This document shows positions 1 to 11,406 of a DNA stretch of 64,000 nt, in pieces. How positions within the stretch are numbered: the first letter of the stretch is position 1; each line of letters opens with the position of its first letter. Origin of the DNA: Diadophis punctatus similis (taxonomy: Eukaryota > Chordata > Lepidosauria > Squamata > Dipsadidae); contig JALIGW010000002.1 in assembly GCA_023053685.1 (NCBI GenBank), positions 44,575,278-44,639,277 on the forward strand, read 5' to 3'. The notes beneath the pieces were generated by a model that saw only the letters and a list, made by a program, of their open reading frames with translations, did not search any database and was not told the origin of the DNA. A program made the position numbers and the translations under genes.

Positions 1-251
1 ATTGATGGTGTTGAACAATCCACATAAAAAGTATGAGTAATTTTATATTGTAAAAGTGATCAGTGTGTCATTTTTGGATTACAGACAAAGACATGCTGTT
101 AGAAGATACAAGAATATTTACAAACAATTCTATGCACGTTGACTTAGGCATAAATTTAGGTAAAGCATAAAATACTTTATTGTCAAGTTAATTTAAAGGA
201 GATTGCAGCTGTAAGGAAGGGCAGTAGAACCAGAATATATATATTCTAGGA
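1..251. other. Upstream flank, nothing recognised
   Basis: AT-rich sequence upstream of the first recognisable element. I see no gene, RNA or clear repeat. The last bases, including TTCTAGGA at 244-251, are the left target duplication of the hAT element that follows. The stretch before it may be interrupted CR1 sequence but is too short to prove. Confidence 0.4.
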
Positions 252-684
252 CAGGGGTGTCAAAGTTGATTTCATTGAGGGCCGCATCAGGGTTGTGTTT
301 GACCTTGGGGGGCCAGGGGGCATGGCCAGCTTGCCGTCACTCGTGTTGGGGCCACCTGTGGCCCAAGTGTTCTTCCAGCGAAAATGGGCTCCCGAGCTCC
401 GTTTCGGCTGCGACGGCCTCCTGCAACCCTCTGCCAGTGAAAACAGAGCTTGGGAGTGCCACCCACGGCCTTCGCGAGCTCCATTTTTGGCTGCGCCGGC
501 CTCCTACAACCCTTTGCCAGTAAAAACGGAGCTTGGGGGGGCCATGCAGCCCTCCCAAGCTCTGTTTTTGCTGGCAGAGGCACCGTGGGCCGGTCCTTCA
601 CTGTTTCCAGGGCGGCCCCACGGGCCAGATCTAAGCACCTCATGGGCTGGATCCGGCCCCCGGGCCTTGAGTTTGACACCCCTG
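252..684. mobile_element. Non-autonomous hAT-like element (CAGGGGTGTCAAA ends)
   Basis: The element begins CAGGGGTGTCAAA and ends TTTGACACCCCTG, so it has terminal inverted repeats. It is flanked by a perfect 8-bp duplication, TTCTAGGA (244-251 and 685-692), the hallmark of the hAT superfamily. The interior is GC-rich with internal repeats of a segment around GAGCTCCGTTTTCGCTGGC. It has no transposase, so it must have been moved in trans. A relative lies in the opposite orientation at 29346-29681. It sits just upstream of a CR1 3' fragment and may interrupt it. Short ORFs on both strands are chance products of GC-rich sequence. Confidence 0.85.
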
Positions 685-692
685 TTCTAGGA

Positions 693-905
693 GAAAAGCA
701 ACCTAGAAATAAGAAGAAATTTTCTGACAGAACAATTAATTAGTGGAATAAATTGCCTCTAGAAGTTGTGAATGCTGCAACACTGGAATTTTTTAAGAAG
801 AGATTGGACAACCATTTGTCTGAAATGGTATAGGGTTTTCTGCCTGAACAGGGGGTTGGACTAAAAGACTGCCAAGGTCCCTTCCAACTCTGTTATTTTG
901 TTATA
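693..905 (+). mobile_element. CR1 LINE, 3' end fragment
   Basis: Degenerate copy of the CR1 3' end. It matches the better preserved copy at 9186-9960 through the C-terminal reverse transcriptase tail (ACAATTAATTAGTGGAATAA), the segment around GACAACCATTTGTCTGAAATGG, and the 3' untranslated end GGGGGTTGGACTAAAAGAC...CCTTCCAACTCTGTTATTTTG. It is 5'-truncated, as usual for CR1, with no intact reading frame. Confidence 0.85.
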
Positions 906-1958
906 TCTGTACAATTTTTCCTGCAAGAATTCCATTCAAACTTTTTAAGGGTTGAGCAGAGTTCTCCAGTAGTGCTTGTCAGAACGAATGCATTTGTCAT
1001 TTGGCGACAGTTGCACAGTTTTTTGTTTCTGCAAATGTAACATTCTGGCTAGGGGGCACGTCAGATCAACCATTCAGTGTACAAGATTCACATGTCCTTA
1101 CAATGTATAGTTGGGATTTGGATTTCAGAAGTGTGCATGTTGGTCTGTTTGCAGCCATCTACAACTTATTAATCAACCCCATCGCAGCATAGCTATCTGG
1201 CGAGGACTTACATGCAGTTGTAGGCAATTCTAAATCCGTCCTTAGAATGTGTTTCAATTTACTTATCTTTTAAATAATGCCATTGGACCTATTTGAATTG
1301 AAGACATGGAACAATAAATTAAGTACAAGTTGTCTGTTCTAATTATGCAATGACTTTTAGCAAATTGAAAATTGCTTCAGTGTTCTTTCAAAATTACTGA
1401 ACTTAGCAATTTTCACACATTTCATTGCCCAAATTTCTAGATATTTCCCACTTAAAAATAGGCTTTCTTCCTGAACAAGATAATGATTGTGTGCCATCAA
1501 GCTAGGGTACAGAAAGATAAATAAAAAGAGGAAGATGACATATTTAGTTTAGTTTTTTCTTTTGCTTACTTTTAGAATATATCCAACAATCAGGTTTGTA
1601 CATTGTACTGTACTACACCATAATGAAATTTGTTCAGTTTTGCCTATATAAGCCTAGCATTGCAGTTTGATTTATGGTTCTGTACAAAACACAATCCAGT
1701 TATTCTGACTTATTCAGCAAACCACAACTCAGTACAATATATGAATCAGATCGTGATATATGCATATCCTTCTATTTTTTATTGTATTTACCATGCCATA
1801 CCTGTAAGAAAACACATTTTTAAATAAAGGCAAAATACTAAACAGTTGGAGAAGATAATAGGAAGTTTAGATACTTTATATGGATAATGGGAATTAGAAC
1901 CCAACATATCTGGAATGTTCGACATGTTCATTGACCCTTCAAGATTCTTTTGTAGAAA
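906..1958. other. AT-rich stretch upstream of promoter 1B
   Basis: About 1 kb of AT-rich DNA. Short open frames (for example 1001-1192 and 1630-1827) show no recognisable domain or splice structure. I see no RNA gene or clear element. Confidence 0.4.
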
Positions 1959-2049
1959 GAACTGAAGAAACTTCTTGGATGAGAAAGCGAAATGTCTTCA
2001 AAGAAAAACCAGAAAGTCCAGTTGCCTCTTGAAAAAGCACCTTTGGGAC
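1959..2049 (+). repeat. Dispersed retroelement 3'-end fragment
   Basis: The stretch around CTTGGATGAGAAAGCGAAATG and AAAGTCCAGTTGCCTCTTG resembles a widespread vertebrate repeat whose translation (SSKKNQKVQLPLEKAPLG) turns up in many spurious gene models. I recall it as the tail of a retroelement but cannot name the class. It lies just upstream of the CpG-rich promoter. Confidence 0.45.
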
Positions 2050-2159
2050 ATTCTGTAGAATCAGTTATTTGCATCACAGACCAACTGCTTTATCTTTGTA
2101 AGAACCCAAACTCATTTCAACTATTCTTCTCATATACTTTCTCAAACTTTCAACCTCGT

Positions 2160-2900
2160 AAACCTAAAAGGGCAGCCCGGCGTGCTGTCCTCAATCACCG
2201 CTCCACACCTCCTTTTCTGCAGCTTCTAAACAAGCCACGAATAAACCGAAGCTCCGCCCCGCCCCTTTACTAGCCGCGGGTTTCTTTTCTGTCACACAGC
2301 AGGTGTGAGGCAGCGCAGGCGCACTCGGCTTTCTTGCTCATTCCGGTTAACAACCCTACCCAGAAACAAGCCAAAGCTTTTTCGGAGCTGGGATTTCCAA
2401 GTATCGCGCATGCGTCCGAAGTAGGCTCCCTAAGCAAGATGGCGGCGGAGAACTGCTGAGGGAGTTGCAGTGGGGGAAGAAAGGGGGCGGTGACGGCCGC
2501 AGGTAGGATTACGGGGAAGGCAAAGGCCGGCGAAAGTCTGATACCGATTGCAGCAAGAATCGTGCCGAGCGGGGAGGATTTCTCGCTCACTGTACTCTTC
2601 GGAAATGCGGGGTCAAGGTGGCGGGACAAGGGATACTATTACCCCTTTTGCCCGCTGTCCCCACCGCTTGTAAGCAGTGTCCCGTAGGGCCTGCCCGGCG
2701 CCCCGGATGTGTGGGCGGTCATCTCCTGGTTCCTTGGTGGGGCCGAGTCCCCCGAGCACCGGCCGCGACGGAGGCGGCGGCAGAGTTCGGGGAGCTGCGG
2801 AGGCTGCGGCGTCGTTGGGTGTGGAGTGCGACGAGGTGGGCAGGTGAGTGTGTGCTGTCGGCGGCGTCCGTCTCTAGGCGGACATGTGCTTTCTCCCCGG
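2160..2900 (+). promoter_or_regulatory. APC: CpG-rich promoter, likely APC promoter 1B
   Basis: This is the window's clearest unmethylated-type CpG-rich block outside transposons, and it lies upstream of the APC exons in the same orientation. It contains NRF1-like sites (GCGCATGCG at 2406-2414; GCGCAGGCGCA near 2317), GC boxes (CCCCGCCCC near 2255) and a YY1 site (AAGATGGCGGC, 2436-2446) followed by a splice donor. From memory, human APC promoter 1B also has an AAGATGGCGG YY1 motif followed by a GGGGGCGG stretch; motif, order and spacing look alike here. TATA is absent. In human, 1B is one of two APC promoters and point changes in its YY1 site reduce expression. The assignment is inference from motif match and position. 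A promoter for an unrelated upstream transcript is the alternative. Confidence 0.75.
2436..2502 (+). other. APC: APC leader exon 1B (5' end approximate)
   Basis: Likely non-coding first exon. It runs from the YY1/start region to a strong donor, CCGCAG|GTAGGA, at 2502/2503. It carries a six-codon upstream ORF, ATGGCGGCGGAGAACTGCTGA at 2439-2459, and the ATG is part of the YY1 site. The transcription start is not visible; YY1 sites of this orientation normally lie just downstream of the start, so the exon may begin 10-40 bases earlier. A second possible donor, GGGCAG|GTGAGT, lies at 2843/2844, giving a longer alternative leader. In human a 1B transcript also exists that codes for an extra N-terminus; I do not see that peptide here. 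Confidence 0.6.
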
Positions 2901-3691
2901 TCACGGCGGCTGAGAAGAACAAGGCTGCCTGCCTTTCCTTTCCTTTCCTTCCCCCCCCCTCCCTTTTCTTTTTGTCGTCTCTTAGCCTTGGCTCTGGCAG
3001 TCTTGAGGTATTGACTTGCCAACCAAAGCGATCCTGCCTTTTAAGGGGCGTTGCGCCTTTTCAGATCCTCCCACTTTTACGGGATCGCAGACATTATCGT
3101 CCCATTGTCTGGCTGGGTTCTGAAAAATCTAAGCATGGCAATTCTGCGCGATTCGGAGACGGGGCTTGACGTTCTTGGTAAATACGATGTGCCTGTTGGC
3201 TTAAGCTTTTCTTAAAAAATAAAATAAAAATACGGAGGGTTGAGGTCCGGTGCCGTCTCGTAAGAAGCTCGTTTCCTGTTTGGGCGACTTCCCCTCTAAG
3301 CGTTTAACTTAGCCCTCGAAGGGAAACAGGATGCTGGATCGGATAATAGGCTTTTGTTCCCTTCCAGGATTCTTCAGGTTTTCTTATACGGGAGAAGCTG
3401 GGTACGGATTTTTAGGAAGAACGGCTCGTAGTGAGTTGGATAGTATGGGGTGAGTTGCGGACTGTGGAGGGTAACTAACAGGTGAATTACAGGTGTACAC
3501 AAAGAAACACTTGTTTAGGAATCTTGCCAAAAAAAAATCTTGTCAGGTACATTTTGAGCTGTAGAATAGGCTTAAATGTGGGCACAGTTTGTCTTGATTT
3601 GCTGTAGTCAGTAATACCTCTATTATTTACTGAAGTGAGGATTTTTACTTTCAGTAACATTCACTTGACTCTTAAAACTTTATCCTTACTA
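2503..3691. other. Start of leader intron
   Basis: The first 650 bases remain GC/CpG-rich with no recognisable product. The open frames at 2618-3169 (+) and 2639-3022 (-) have biased composition and look non-coding. Beyond 3200 the DNA becomes AT-rich and I see nothing further. Confidence 0.5.
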
Positions 3692-3795
3692 TTATGAGGA
3701 CCCAGATTGTTGGGAGCAATATGCTGACTCTCTAAACTGCTTAGAGAGGGCTATAAAGCACTGTGAAGTCTAAGTGCTATTGCTATTCTCAACTT
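3692..3795 (+). repeat. tRNA-derived SINE, 3' fragment
   Basis: Matches the 3' half of the SINE at 53117-53347: GAGGACCCAGATTGTTGGG, then GCTTAGAGAGGGCTATAAAG, then TCTAAGTGCTATTGCTATTC. The tRNA-like 5' half with boxes A and B is missing. Confidence 0.85.
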
Positions 3796-5560
3796 GAGAG
3801 TGATGAAAAGTCCCCTTCCCCTTTCAGTCCATATAAAAGTTTAATAAAGTAGCCATTTTTATCTGGGTCAGAGCCATTTCAAACACCGTAGACCCTAGAT
3901 AAAATAATTTCTTGGGCACCTATAGTGTTTGCCTAATATGAAGATTACTAAATTCCAAGAGGATGCACACCAAACTGTTATAGTCATAGTACTTTCTGGT
4001 CCTGATGGGTACAGTGCACTTAGTTGAAATGATTGTGAGATTACTATAATTCAATAGTAGCACAAGCATATTTTAGGTCCTAGGATCTGTTTTTAGCATC
4101 TTCAATCAAACATAAGGAATATCTTATTATTTGAAACTTAGAGAATTATTACCAAACAGAATGAACTGTATTTGGCTGGTATACAGTAGTGTCATAGATC
4201 TCTTTATGATAAGCAGCTTTATAAAACTCACATGCCAATAAAGAAACATTTTGAAATAATGTAATGACAAAGAAGGTAATTCATTTTTAATGCAGTGTCA
4301 GGAGCTGTGATTAACGAACAATAGGTTACTAATATCTTTAACCTTGAATTTTAATCTTTATAGAATTATTAGTATTGTAAAGGAACTGAGCTTAAAAATA
4401 TACGATCCACATATCAATGTTTTATTCAGCTGATTGGAAGGGAATGAGATAAATTGCATTTTATTAAATCAATATATTGGTTCACTGAGCATCAGTGTTA
4501 GATTTATTCAGGTATTTCAAGTTTTCATGATTTTATTGAAGCAGGGCTTGTTTGTGCTAATCCTTCCATTACATATTTTGTCTATTTAGATATCATATTG
4601 TATGGAGGCAGAGGGAATCTAACTTTTGTTCTTCAGGTAAGTGTAATATTGTGATATATTTGGGGAAGTTTATTCAGTGGTGACATCTGTTGTTGGACTA
4701 CTGTTATTCCTACATTAAGTTGCTTTGATGAGATTAGTAGTAAGTACTATTGAATGTGTGAATAATATGTTGCTGTTATGTATAGAGTTACCATTAATCT
4801 GAAAGTTGTTGGAAATATATAATTCCCTACATTACTTCTAAGTAATCACTATGATACTTGGATGCACTTACTAATGTGGTTTCTCAGTACTGAACCAAAG
4901 TTAAAAATCAGTTCAACTATGACAAGATACAGTGAGTATTTTATTTCTGGAAGATCTATTGATAGTTGAAGGGTGAATCATAAACGTTTAATGGTGTTTC
5001 TTTGTTGTAGTGCTGTGATATATACTTTTGAATAACATGAGACAGAGAAAAATTATTTCCACATGATCTTTTCCATCTTCTGTCTCCAAGTTTGTGGAAG
5101 CTTTGTATGTCTAACTATAACATCATAGATCAATTTCTTTCTAGATCTTTCCAGCTGTGAAAAGGGGCTTTCCCATCAACAGCAGTTTATTGATTGTATA
5201 TAAGGGGTTTTCTGAAAATGTAACCGGGATAGCTTTGAGATTTTACATGGTAGACTGCATGGTAGGTAGTTGACATAGAAAAGTGTCTTTTTATAAAGAG
5301 AATGTGTGCACAGATAGAGTGACATTAGAAAAGTAGTAGTAGTTGTTTTTTAAAGAATTAAATAGCCCATTTTCTATGAAAATAAATTGCTTATACCTAA
5401 TGTACATTAGACCATAACCATAACCTTACCCCCCCCCCCACCTGGAGGAACAGATTGTCTGCCTTTGAATGGCCTGGGCGGTAGGAAAGGTACAGTGAAG
5501 CAGGAGGGAGCCCTAGAAGAAAAGAGCAACAAAGTGCACTTCCCCAAAATACCTATTGAA
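3796..5560. other. Leader intron, nothing recognised
   Basis: AT-rich intronic sequence with a C-rich run near 5430. I see no coding, RNA or repeat signal I can name. Confidence 0.4.
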
Positions 5561-5564
5561 TGGA

Positions 5565-5730
5565 TTTGCTTAATGATCACATGATTTGGATTTACAACCA
5601 TTTGGTTTGCTTAACAACCACCATAAAAATGGTCCAAAAATTGGGTCAAGTCAATAGGTTGAATAGCTTCAACTTATGACCACGATAACTTACAATCAAA
5701 AGCTGTTATACACCAAGGACTACCTGTATA
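5565..5730 (-). repeat. End fragment of the TAGTCC foldback family
   Basis: Contains the family's phrases (TGCTTAATGATCACATGATT, TTACAACCATTTGG, GCTTAACAACCACCATAAAA) and ends CCAAGGACTACCTGTA, the inverse of the ACAGGTAGTCC end seen at 48105. Only one end is recognisable here. Confidence 0.6.
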
Positions 5731-8253
5731 CGTGCTATTAGTTTTTTGGGGGTGCTGACCCACTGCATTATTTGTTTACATTTAATTATTTGTTGCTATT
5801 TGAAGCCAATCCGCCATTTTGAAAGTTCCTTTTAGAACTATTCTAATTTATTTTAACGATGCTGTCTGAATCCGCAATCACTTTCTTTCTCACCCCTGAT
5901 TAGATCACTTAGAAACTTGTTAAAAATTATGGTTTCAGTACATATTCTTGGAGAACATTCCATTTATATCAATTCTTCAATCAGTTACCAGCCTACATTA
6001 TAAATGTTTTCTTTACTTTATAAAAACCATCTTTGCTCAAGAACCTGAAACAATACAAAAACATTCCAAACCACCCTTGTTCATTATTTTTAAAATATTT
6101 CTAAATGGTTAATAAAACAGGGTTTATATTAACAGAGATCATATGGAGTCGTCTTAAGACTTGCTGCCTGTATATTTGGAAATTTTGTATTTCAGATTTG
6201 CACTTTTTGTTGGTACCGGTAGTTGTAATCCTTTTACAACAAGTTAAAACTATAGTAGAAGGAATATATAGAATTGCACAACTGTGAGTGGTTTTATGGT
6301 GGCTGAAAGTGACATGTGAATTACTTCCAGTATTATTTCAACTGCATAGCATGTAATATGAGATAATCATTATGAGCATTGATGTTCTGATGTAGCATTT
6401 TGGATAGATTCTCAGCTATGGTGAAAGTTACATTGCCATATTGAACCAGTGTCTCAGTCAATTTTGTGGAAGAATTTTGAGGGCACTTGGGTTTATCTTC
6501 AATTCATAATACTTTTGAAGTAGAGGGAGTATGAAAATTAGGAATTTTCTTATGCTGCCTTTGAACTTTGTGAAAGCTTTGTGCACAATAAATTGTAAAA
6601 AAAACCAAGACGCAAGTATGGGAATTTTCTTCAGTGAGTAAAGTTAGCAATTTAAGATTTTAAAATTATAAAATTTTCTTTATATTAACAATATTTTTGT
6701 TTTATTTCATATGATAAGAATTGACTTTTTGCTACTTATGTTATAGCCTGTGTGATATTGAATTAATGTAGAACTGTGTATTTCACTAACGTTTTGGTGC
6801 CAGCTCAAGTGACAGCTCACTAATTAGATGTCATTGTTAGACCTTGAGAACTGGACTTGGTTCATGAATTTTTTCCCAAAAATGTTTCAAGTGTAATGCA
6901 TTTAAAAGAGTAAATTGAATGGGGAAAAAGTTCTTGTTCTCTTTAAGCAGTGAGTTTGTGTATCTCTCTGTTAGCATGAAAAAGTAGGTCTTTATGCTAT
7001 TATTTCTACTGAGGAACAAAATGTCTTAACTTCTGCTATTGAAATACTTGCTTCAGAAAAGTCTTTGGTTATATTACATTAAATTAGTAATTGTATAAGG
7101 ATTAAAATTGGGTGTATTTTATAGCATCAATGTATAACATTGCTTTAAATATATATTTTAATTTTATGTTTTATAAATACATCTACCTATATGTCAAACT
7201 ACATTCTTCTAAGCATATCCAATGTGAAAAGCAAAAAAGCAAGTATTCTATCAAGTAAGACTCTCTAAAATGTAGCTGTCCCTGGAATAGTTAATTAAAT
7301 GGCAGAAAATATTAGGTTGAAGACTGATTACTAACATTGCATTCATTTCCGCAACTCTCTCAGTTAAGTATTCTTTTTCAATGATGATAATTGGTATTTT
7401 TCTCATTTATGTATTGAATCACTTTATCTTCATTTTGAAGTAGGACTGTCATATAAAAAGGTATGCAATTATTAATGTAGCGCTATAGCTGGTCCCAGTT
7501 ATTTCTACTATTTGTGCATAAAATTAATTTTATCTTGTTTACATTCCCAGCTTCTATTGCTACATTTGCCAAATAGTTGATGTAGATGTAATATATGTAT
7601 ATTTTATGCTAGTAGTTGTTTTCACATTAGTGCAGATTGAACCCACTGGATCTGGCAATAATATTTGCATTCCATTCTTGTTATAAAATGAAGTGGCTAA
7701 TTATGTTCTTTTGGCAAGTTTGAAAACATCACTGTTTTTGCCTTTGATTAAATTTTTCAGATAAGCTTTTCCATGTTTTATATTAATAAATTAATTTCTT
7801 GTAAGAAGTTAGAATTCAAAATATTTCAGAATTTGGAATGGAGCTTAATTAGTTATATGGGCAAGACAGGGTTCTCTTGTAATTTGACTGTGATTGCAAA
7901 TAAGCACAAATCTGAATTATTACCACAAATACAAATCAATATATTTTATGTAATTTATTTTCAAACCATACTAGATAATATAAAATTATTCTTATACATA
8001 ACTGACAATTGCAAGGAACCTTTTTCATATATTTTGTTTCCTTTTCTTTTCATGGAAAACAGTGATATAACATCTTGTTTTAAAATATATTGTTAAGCTT
8101 TTTAAAAATAGAATTCTTGAAATAGTAACCATTTTATGACAATTCTTCCCATTTGAAAAATTCTGCAAAGGACCGTTTGTCATGTAGATTATCATACCTA
8201 GATGTTTGCTTAGTGCAGTTAAATATGAACAGTTGGATACAGATATATCTAGA
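5731..8253. other. Leader intron, nothing recognised
   Basis: About 2.5 kb of AT-rich DNA. Several open frames of 60-107 codons are consistent with chance in AT-rich DNA and have no family resemblance. Confidence 0.4.
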
Positions 8254-8261
8254 TCATAGAC

Positions 8262-8545
8262 CAATGATGGCGAACCTTTTTGGGACCGAGTGCCCAAACT
8301 TGAATGCGCATGCATGTGTGCATGCCGGAACATGGAAACCCGAAGACCAGCTGGCTGGCGCGTGCATGCCTGTTTTTTGGGCGCTTTCCAGGCTGTTTTT
8401 CCAGGCAATTTTCTGGCACCCACGAAGATCAGCCAGCCGGCACACGTGCCGGAAACCAGAAGAGCAGTTGGCGATGGCACGCGTGCCTACAGAGAGGGCT
8501 CTGCGTGCCACCTCTGGCACACGTGCCTTAGGTTCGCCATCACAG
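8262..8545. mobile_element. Non-autonomous hAT-like element, CAATGATGGCGAACC copy 1
   Basis: Ends are CAATGATGGCGAACC and GGTTCGCCATCACAG, near-perfect inverted repeats. A perfect 8-bp duplication TCATAGAC flanks it (8254-8261 and 8546-8553). It is 284 bp, shorter than the other three copies (424-427 bp), with a different GC-rich interior. No transposase. Short ORFs inside (8153-8551 +, 8254-8556 -) are by-products. Confidence 0.88.
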
Positions 8546-8560
8546 TCATAGACCATATAT

Positions 8561-8984
8561 CAGTGATGGCGAACCTTTTTTTCCTCGGGTGCCGAAAGAG
8601 CATGCTCGCGCGCTATCGCGCATGCGCGAGTGCCCACACCCATAATTAAATCCCTGGGGAGGGTGAAAATGGCCTCCCCCACCACCCTGGAGGCCCTCCG
8701 GAGGCCAGAAATGGCCTGTTTCCCAACTTCTGGTGGGCCTAGTAGGCCTTTTTTTCATCCTCCCCAGGCACCAGAGGCTTCCCTGGAGCTTGGGGAGGGT
8801 GAAAACGCCCTCCCCCGCCCACCGGAAGCCAAAAACACCCTCCCAGAGTCTCTGTGCAAGCCGAAAATTAGATGGCCAGAGTGCACATGCACGCTGGAGC
8901 TGAGGTAGGGCAATGGCTTGCGTGCCGGCAGATATGGCTCCGCGTGCCACCTGTGGCACGCGTGCCATAGGTTCGCCATCACTG
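8561..8984. mobile_element. Non-autonomous hAT-like element, CAGTGATGGCGAACC copy 2
   Basis: Ends CAGTGATGGCGAACC and GGTTCGCCATCACTG, flanked by a perfect 8-bp duplication CCATATAT (8553-8560 and 8985-8992). It is 424 bp, closely similar to copies at 19322 and 24831, including the inner sentence GTGCCGGCAGATATGGCTCC near the right end. Its left duplication begins at the last base of copy 1's right duplication, so the two elements lie almost back to back. Confidence 0.9.
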
Positions 8985-9185
8985 CCATATATGATATAAA
9001 TTAATGAGTCTTACATTTGTCAGAAAGTCATTGGACATACTCTAAATATAAATCTGAATTCATTATATTTAAGTAAAAGAAATGTTTATAAAATTATACA
9101 TAAGTTTTCAAACAAATGGAATGAAAAGTTATTATTTTCACACTTTATGCTGCTATTACTTGAAAATTCTTCATATGCAAAATGA

Positions 9186-9960
9186 AATTCAATGGTGAAA
9201 AAAGTAAGGTTCTTCATTTAGGCAAGAAAATAAAATGCACAGGTACAGTATATGTGGTACCTTGCTCAATAGTAGTAACACTGAGAGGGATCTTGGAATC
9301 CTAGTGAACAACCATTTAAATATGAGCCAGCAGTGTGCAGCAGCTGCCAAAAAAGCTAACACAGTTCTAGGCTGCATAAACAGAGGAATAGAATCAAGAT
9401 CACGTGAAGTGTTGATACAACTTTATAATGCCTTGGTAAGGCCACACTTGGAATACTGCATTCAGTTTTGGTCGCCACGATGTAAAAAATATGTTGAGAC
9501 TCTGGAAAGAATGCAGAGAAGAGCAACAAAGATGATTAGGAGACTGGAGGCTAAAACATATGAAGAACGGTTGCAGGAACTGGGTATGTCTAGTTCAATG
9601 AAAAGAAGGACTAGGGGAGACATGATAGCAGTGTTCCAATATCTCAGGGGCTGCTACAAAGAAGAGGGAGTCAAGCTATTCTCCAAAGCACCTGACAGTA
9701 GGACAAGAAGCAATGGGTGGAAACTAATCAAGGAGAGAAGCAACTTACAACTAAGGAGAAATTTCCTGACAGCTAGAACAATTAATCAGTGGAACAACTT
9801 CCCTCCAGAAGTTGTGAATGCTCCAACACTGGAAGTTTTTAAGAAGATTTTGGATAACCATTTGTCTGAAGTGGTGTAGGGTTTCCTGCCTAAGCAGGGG
9901 GTTGGACTAGAAGACCTCCAAGGTTCCTTCCAACTTTGTTATTTTGTTCCATTCTATTCT
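9186..9960 (+). mobile_element. CR1 LINE 3' part with a 214-codon intact frame
   Basis: An uninterrupted frame (9235-9879) encodes the C-terminal part of a CR1-clade reverse transcriptase: DLGILVNNHLNMSQQC, VLGCINRGI, LVRPHLEYCIQFWSP, RATKMIRRLE, DMIAVFQYLRGCY and NQWNNFPPEVVNAPTLEVFK, ending NHLSEVV. These are conserved thumb and tail segments of non-LTR reverse transcriptases; the catalytic palm (YXDD) lies upstream of the truncation and is missing. The 3' UTR (GGGGGTTGGACTAGAAGACC) and the tail CATTCTATTCTA follow. This is the youngest-looking CR1 piece in the window. It cannot be active alone. Confidence 0.93.
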
Positions 9961-10878
9961 ACAAATATGTTACTCAAATATATTTATGGGCCAGAATGGG
10001 GAAGAGAGGATGAAGAAGAATCCGTAGTGTTGATTTCAGGTGGTATTGGCGACCTTAACTTAACAAAGTAGGAAGCTAGATACTGTACAGGATTTGTGTG
10101 TGTCTATCACAGAGAGTGATAGAATTGACAGTTTTTTATGTGATGTCTGAATCGCTTTATTGCAAAATTGATGAGGATTTATGTGCCTAGTTTTCTTATT
10201 GTTACATAGACACAAATGTATAAAAAATGTGATGTTGAAAATCAGTATCTTTTGGTTCAATTTCAGTGATCTCAAATGTTAATAGAAAAAAGCTGGATTT
10301 TTTACCTCAATCTAAAGCCTTTATTGTCATTGTACATCATGTATACAATGAATTTGATTTCATTGTTAAAGAAATTGTGTACTGTATGTTTAAAAAATGA
10401 TTATTTTATTTAAAACATGCTTTTCTGTTATAAGTTCTGTTATAATATATTGCAGAGATTCCCAAACTTTCTTGGTTCACAATGCCCTTAGAGTCTCAAT
10501 ATTTTTTTCATGATGCGCCTAGGCCAAAACTAAACTACCTTGAGCTAGTACTTTGCAATCCTGTAAGATCACTTAGATTTTGCTGGTTCATGGATGTGTC
10601 AAACATAAGCTTTCCTATTATGTATACATAGTTTTCTTTCATTTATAAAATTCCTGAAGCTAATTAGGAATATGCTCTTTATTTTGTAGTGTATTTGATA
10701 AAATAATTTTCCAAATGAGTTGAGCTTCCAGATAATAATTTTTTATTGGTTTTTGAGGCTTTGTTCCCCAGTCCTTCTCCTTTGGAATTTTGGTAATACA
10801 CTCTTGGGCCATTGGGAACTTTAGAACTGGAACTGGACATAACTACAGTACAACTGAGTTTTCATGTTCAAAACCCAA
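9961..10878. other. Leader intron with weak repeat remnants
   Basis: Mostly unrecognised. A possible hAT end remnant begins near 10453 (CAGAGATTCCCAAACTTTC), and a common short repeat phrase TTATTGTCATTGTACATCAT lies at about 10321-10340. Neither can be bounded. Confidence 0.3.
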
Positions 10879-11114
10879 ATAGCAATAGCAATAGCACTTT
10901 ACTTATATACCGTTTCATAGTGCTTTACAGCCCTCTCTAAGCGGTTTACAGAGTTCAGCATATTGCCCCCAACAATCTGGGTCCTCATTTTACCGACCTC
11001 GGAAGGATGGAAGGCTGAGTCAACCTTGAGCCTAGTGAGATTTGAACAGCTGAACTGCTGAACTAGCAGTCAGCCTGCAGTCGCAGCATTTAACCACTGC
11101 ACCACTTCAGCTCA
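10879..11114 (-). repeat. tRNA-derived SINE, full length, reverse
   Basis: Reverse complement of the SINE at 53117-53347. The 3' end AGCAATAGCAATAGCAC comes first, then CCTCTCTAAGCGGTTTACAG, then box B as its complement (GAGATTTGAAC, about 11037-11047), and the tRNA-like head near 11100. Probably mobilised by a LINE that shares its 3' end. Confidence 0.88.
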
Positions 11115-11406
11115 AATGTATGTCTTTGATTCAATAGGGTTGTGTGAAGCCAACAATTCTGTGAATCTGTCTAATTATGGTTTATTCAGTGAACCATAGA
11201 TTTCCATTTAGAAAAATGGTCTCTGTGTGATTACTTGTTAATCAGTTTTATTGTGCTGCATGGAGCTTTTTGATAACTGCATCAAGAATTATACTCTGCA
11301 TGTAGTTAGTTACCCCCCCCCAGCTGATTCAGAATGATCTTGAAAAGCTATATCGGGTTGAGCTTCAGTAGTCCTTAGATTGGTGATTTGAGATTACCAG
11401 TGATTC

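Noticed and set aside
2618..3169. 183-codon + frame in the CpG-rich promoter
   Set aside because: GC-rich promoter DNA gives long chance frames. No similarity to the human 1B-specific N-terminus, and antisense frames overlap it.
8153..8988. Several frames of 75-140 codons on both strands
   Set aside because: All lie in the two hAT elements, whose inverted ends and GC-rich body generate them. None resembles a transposase.
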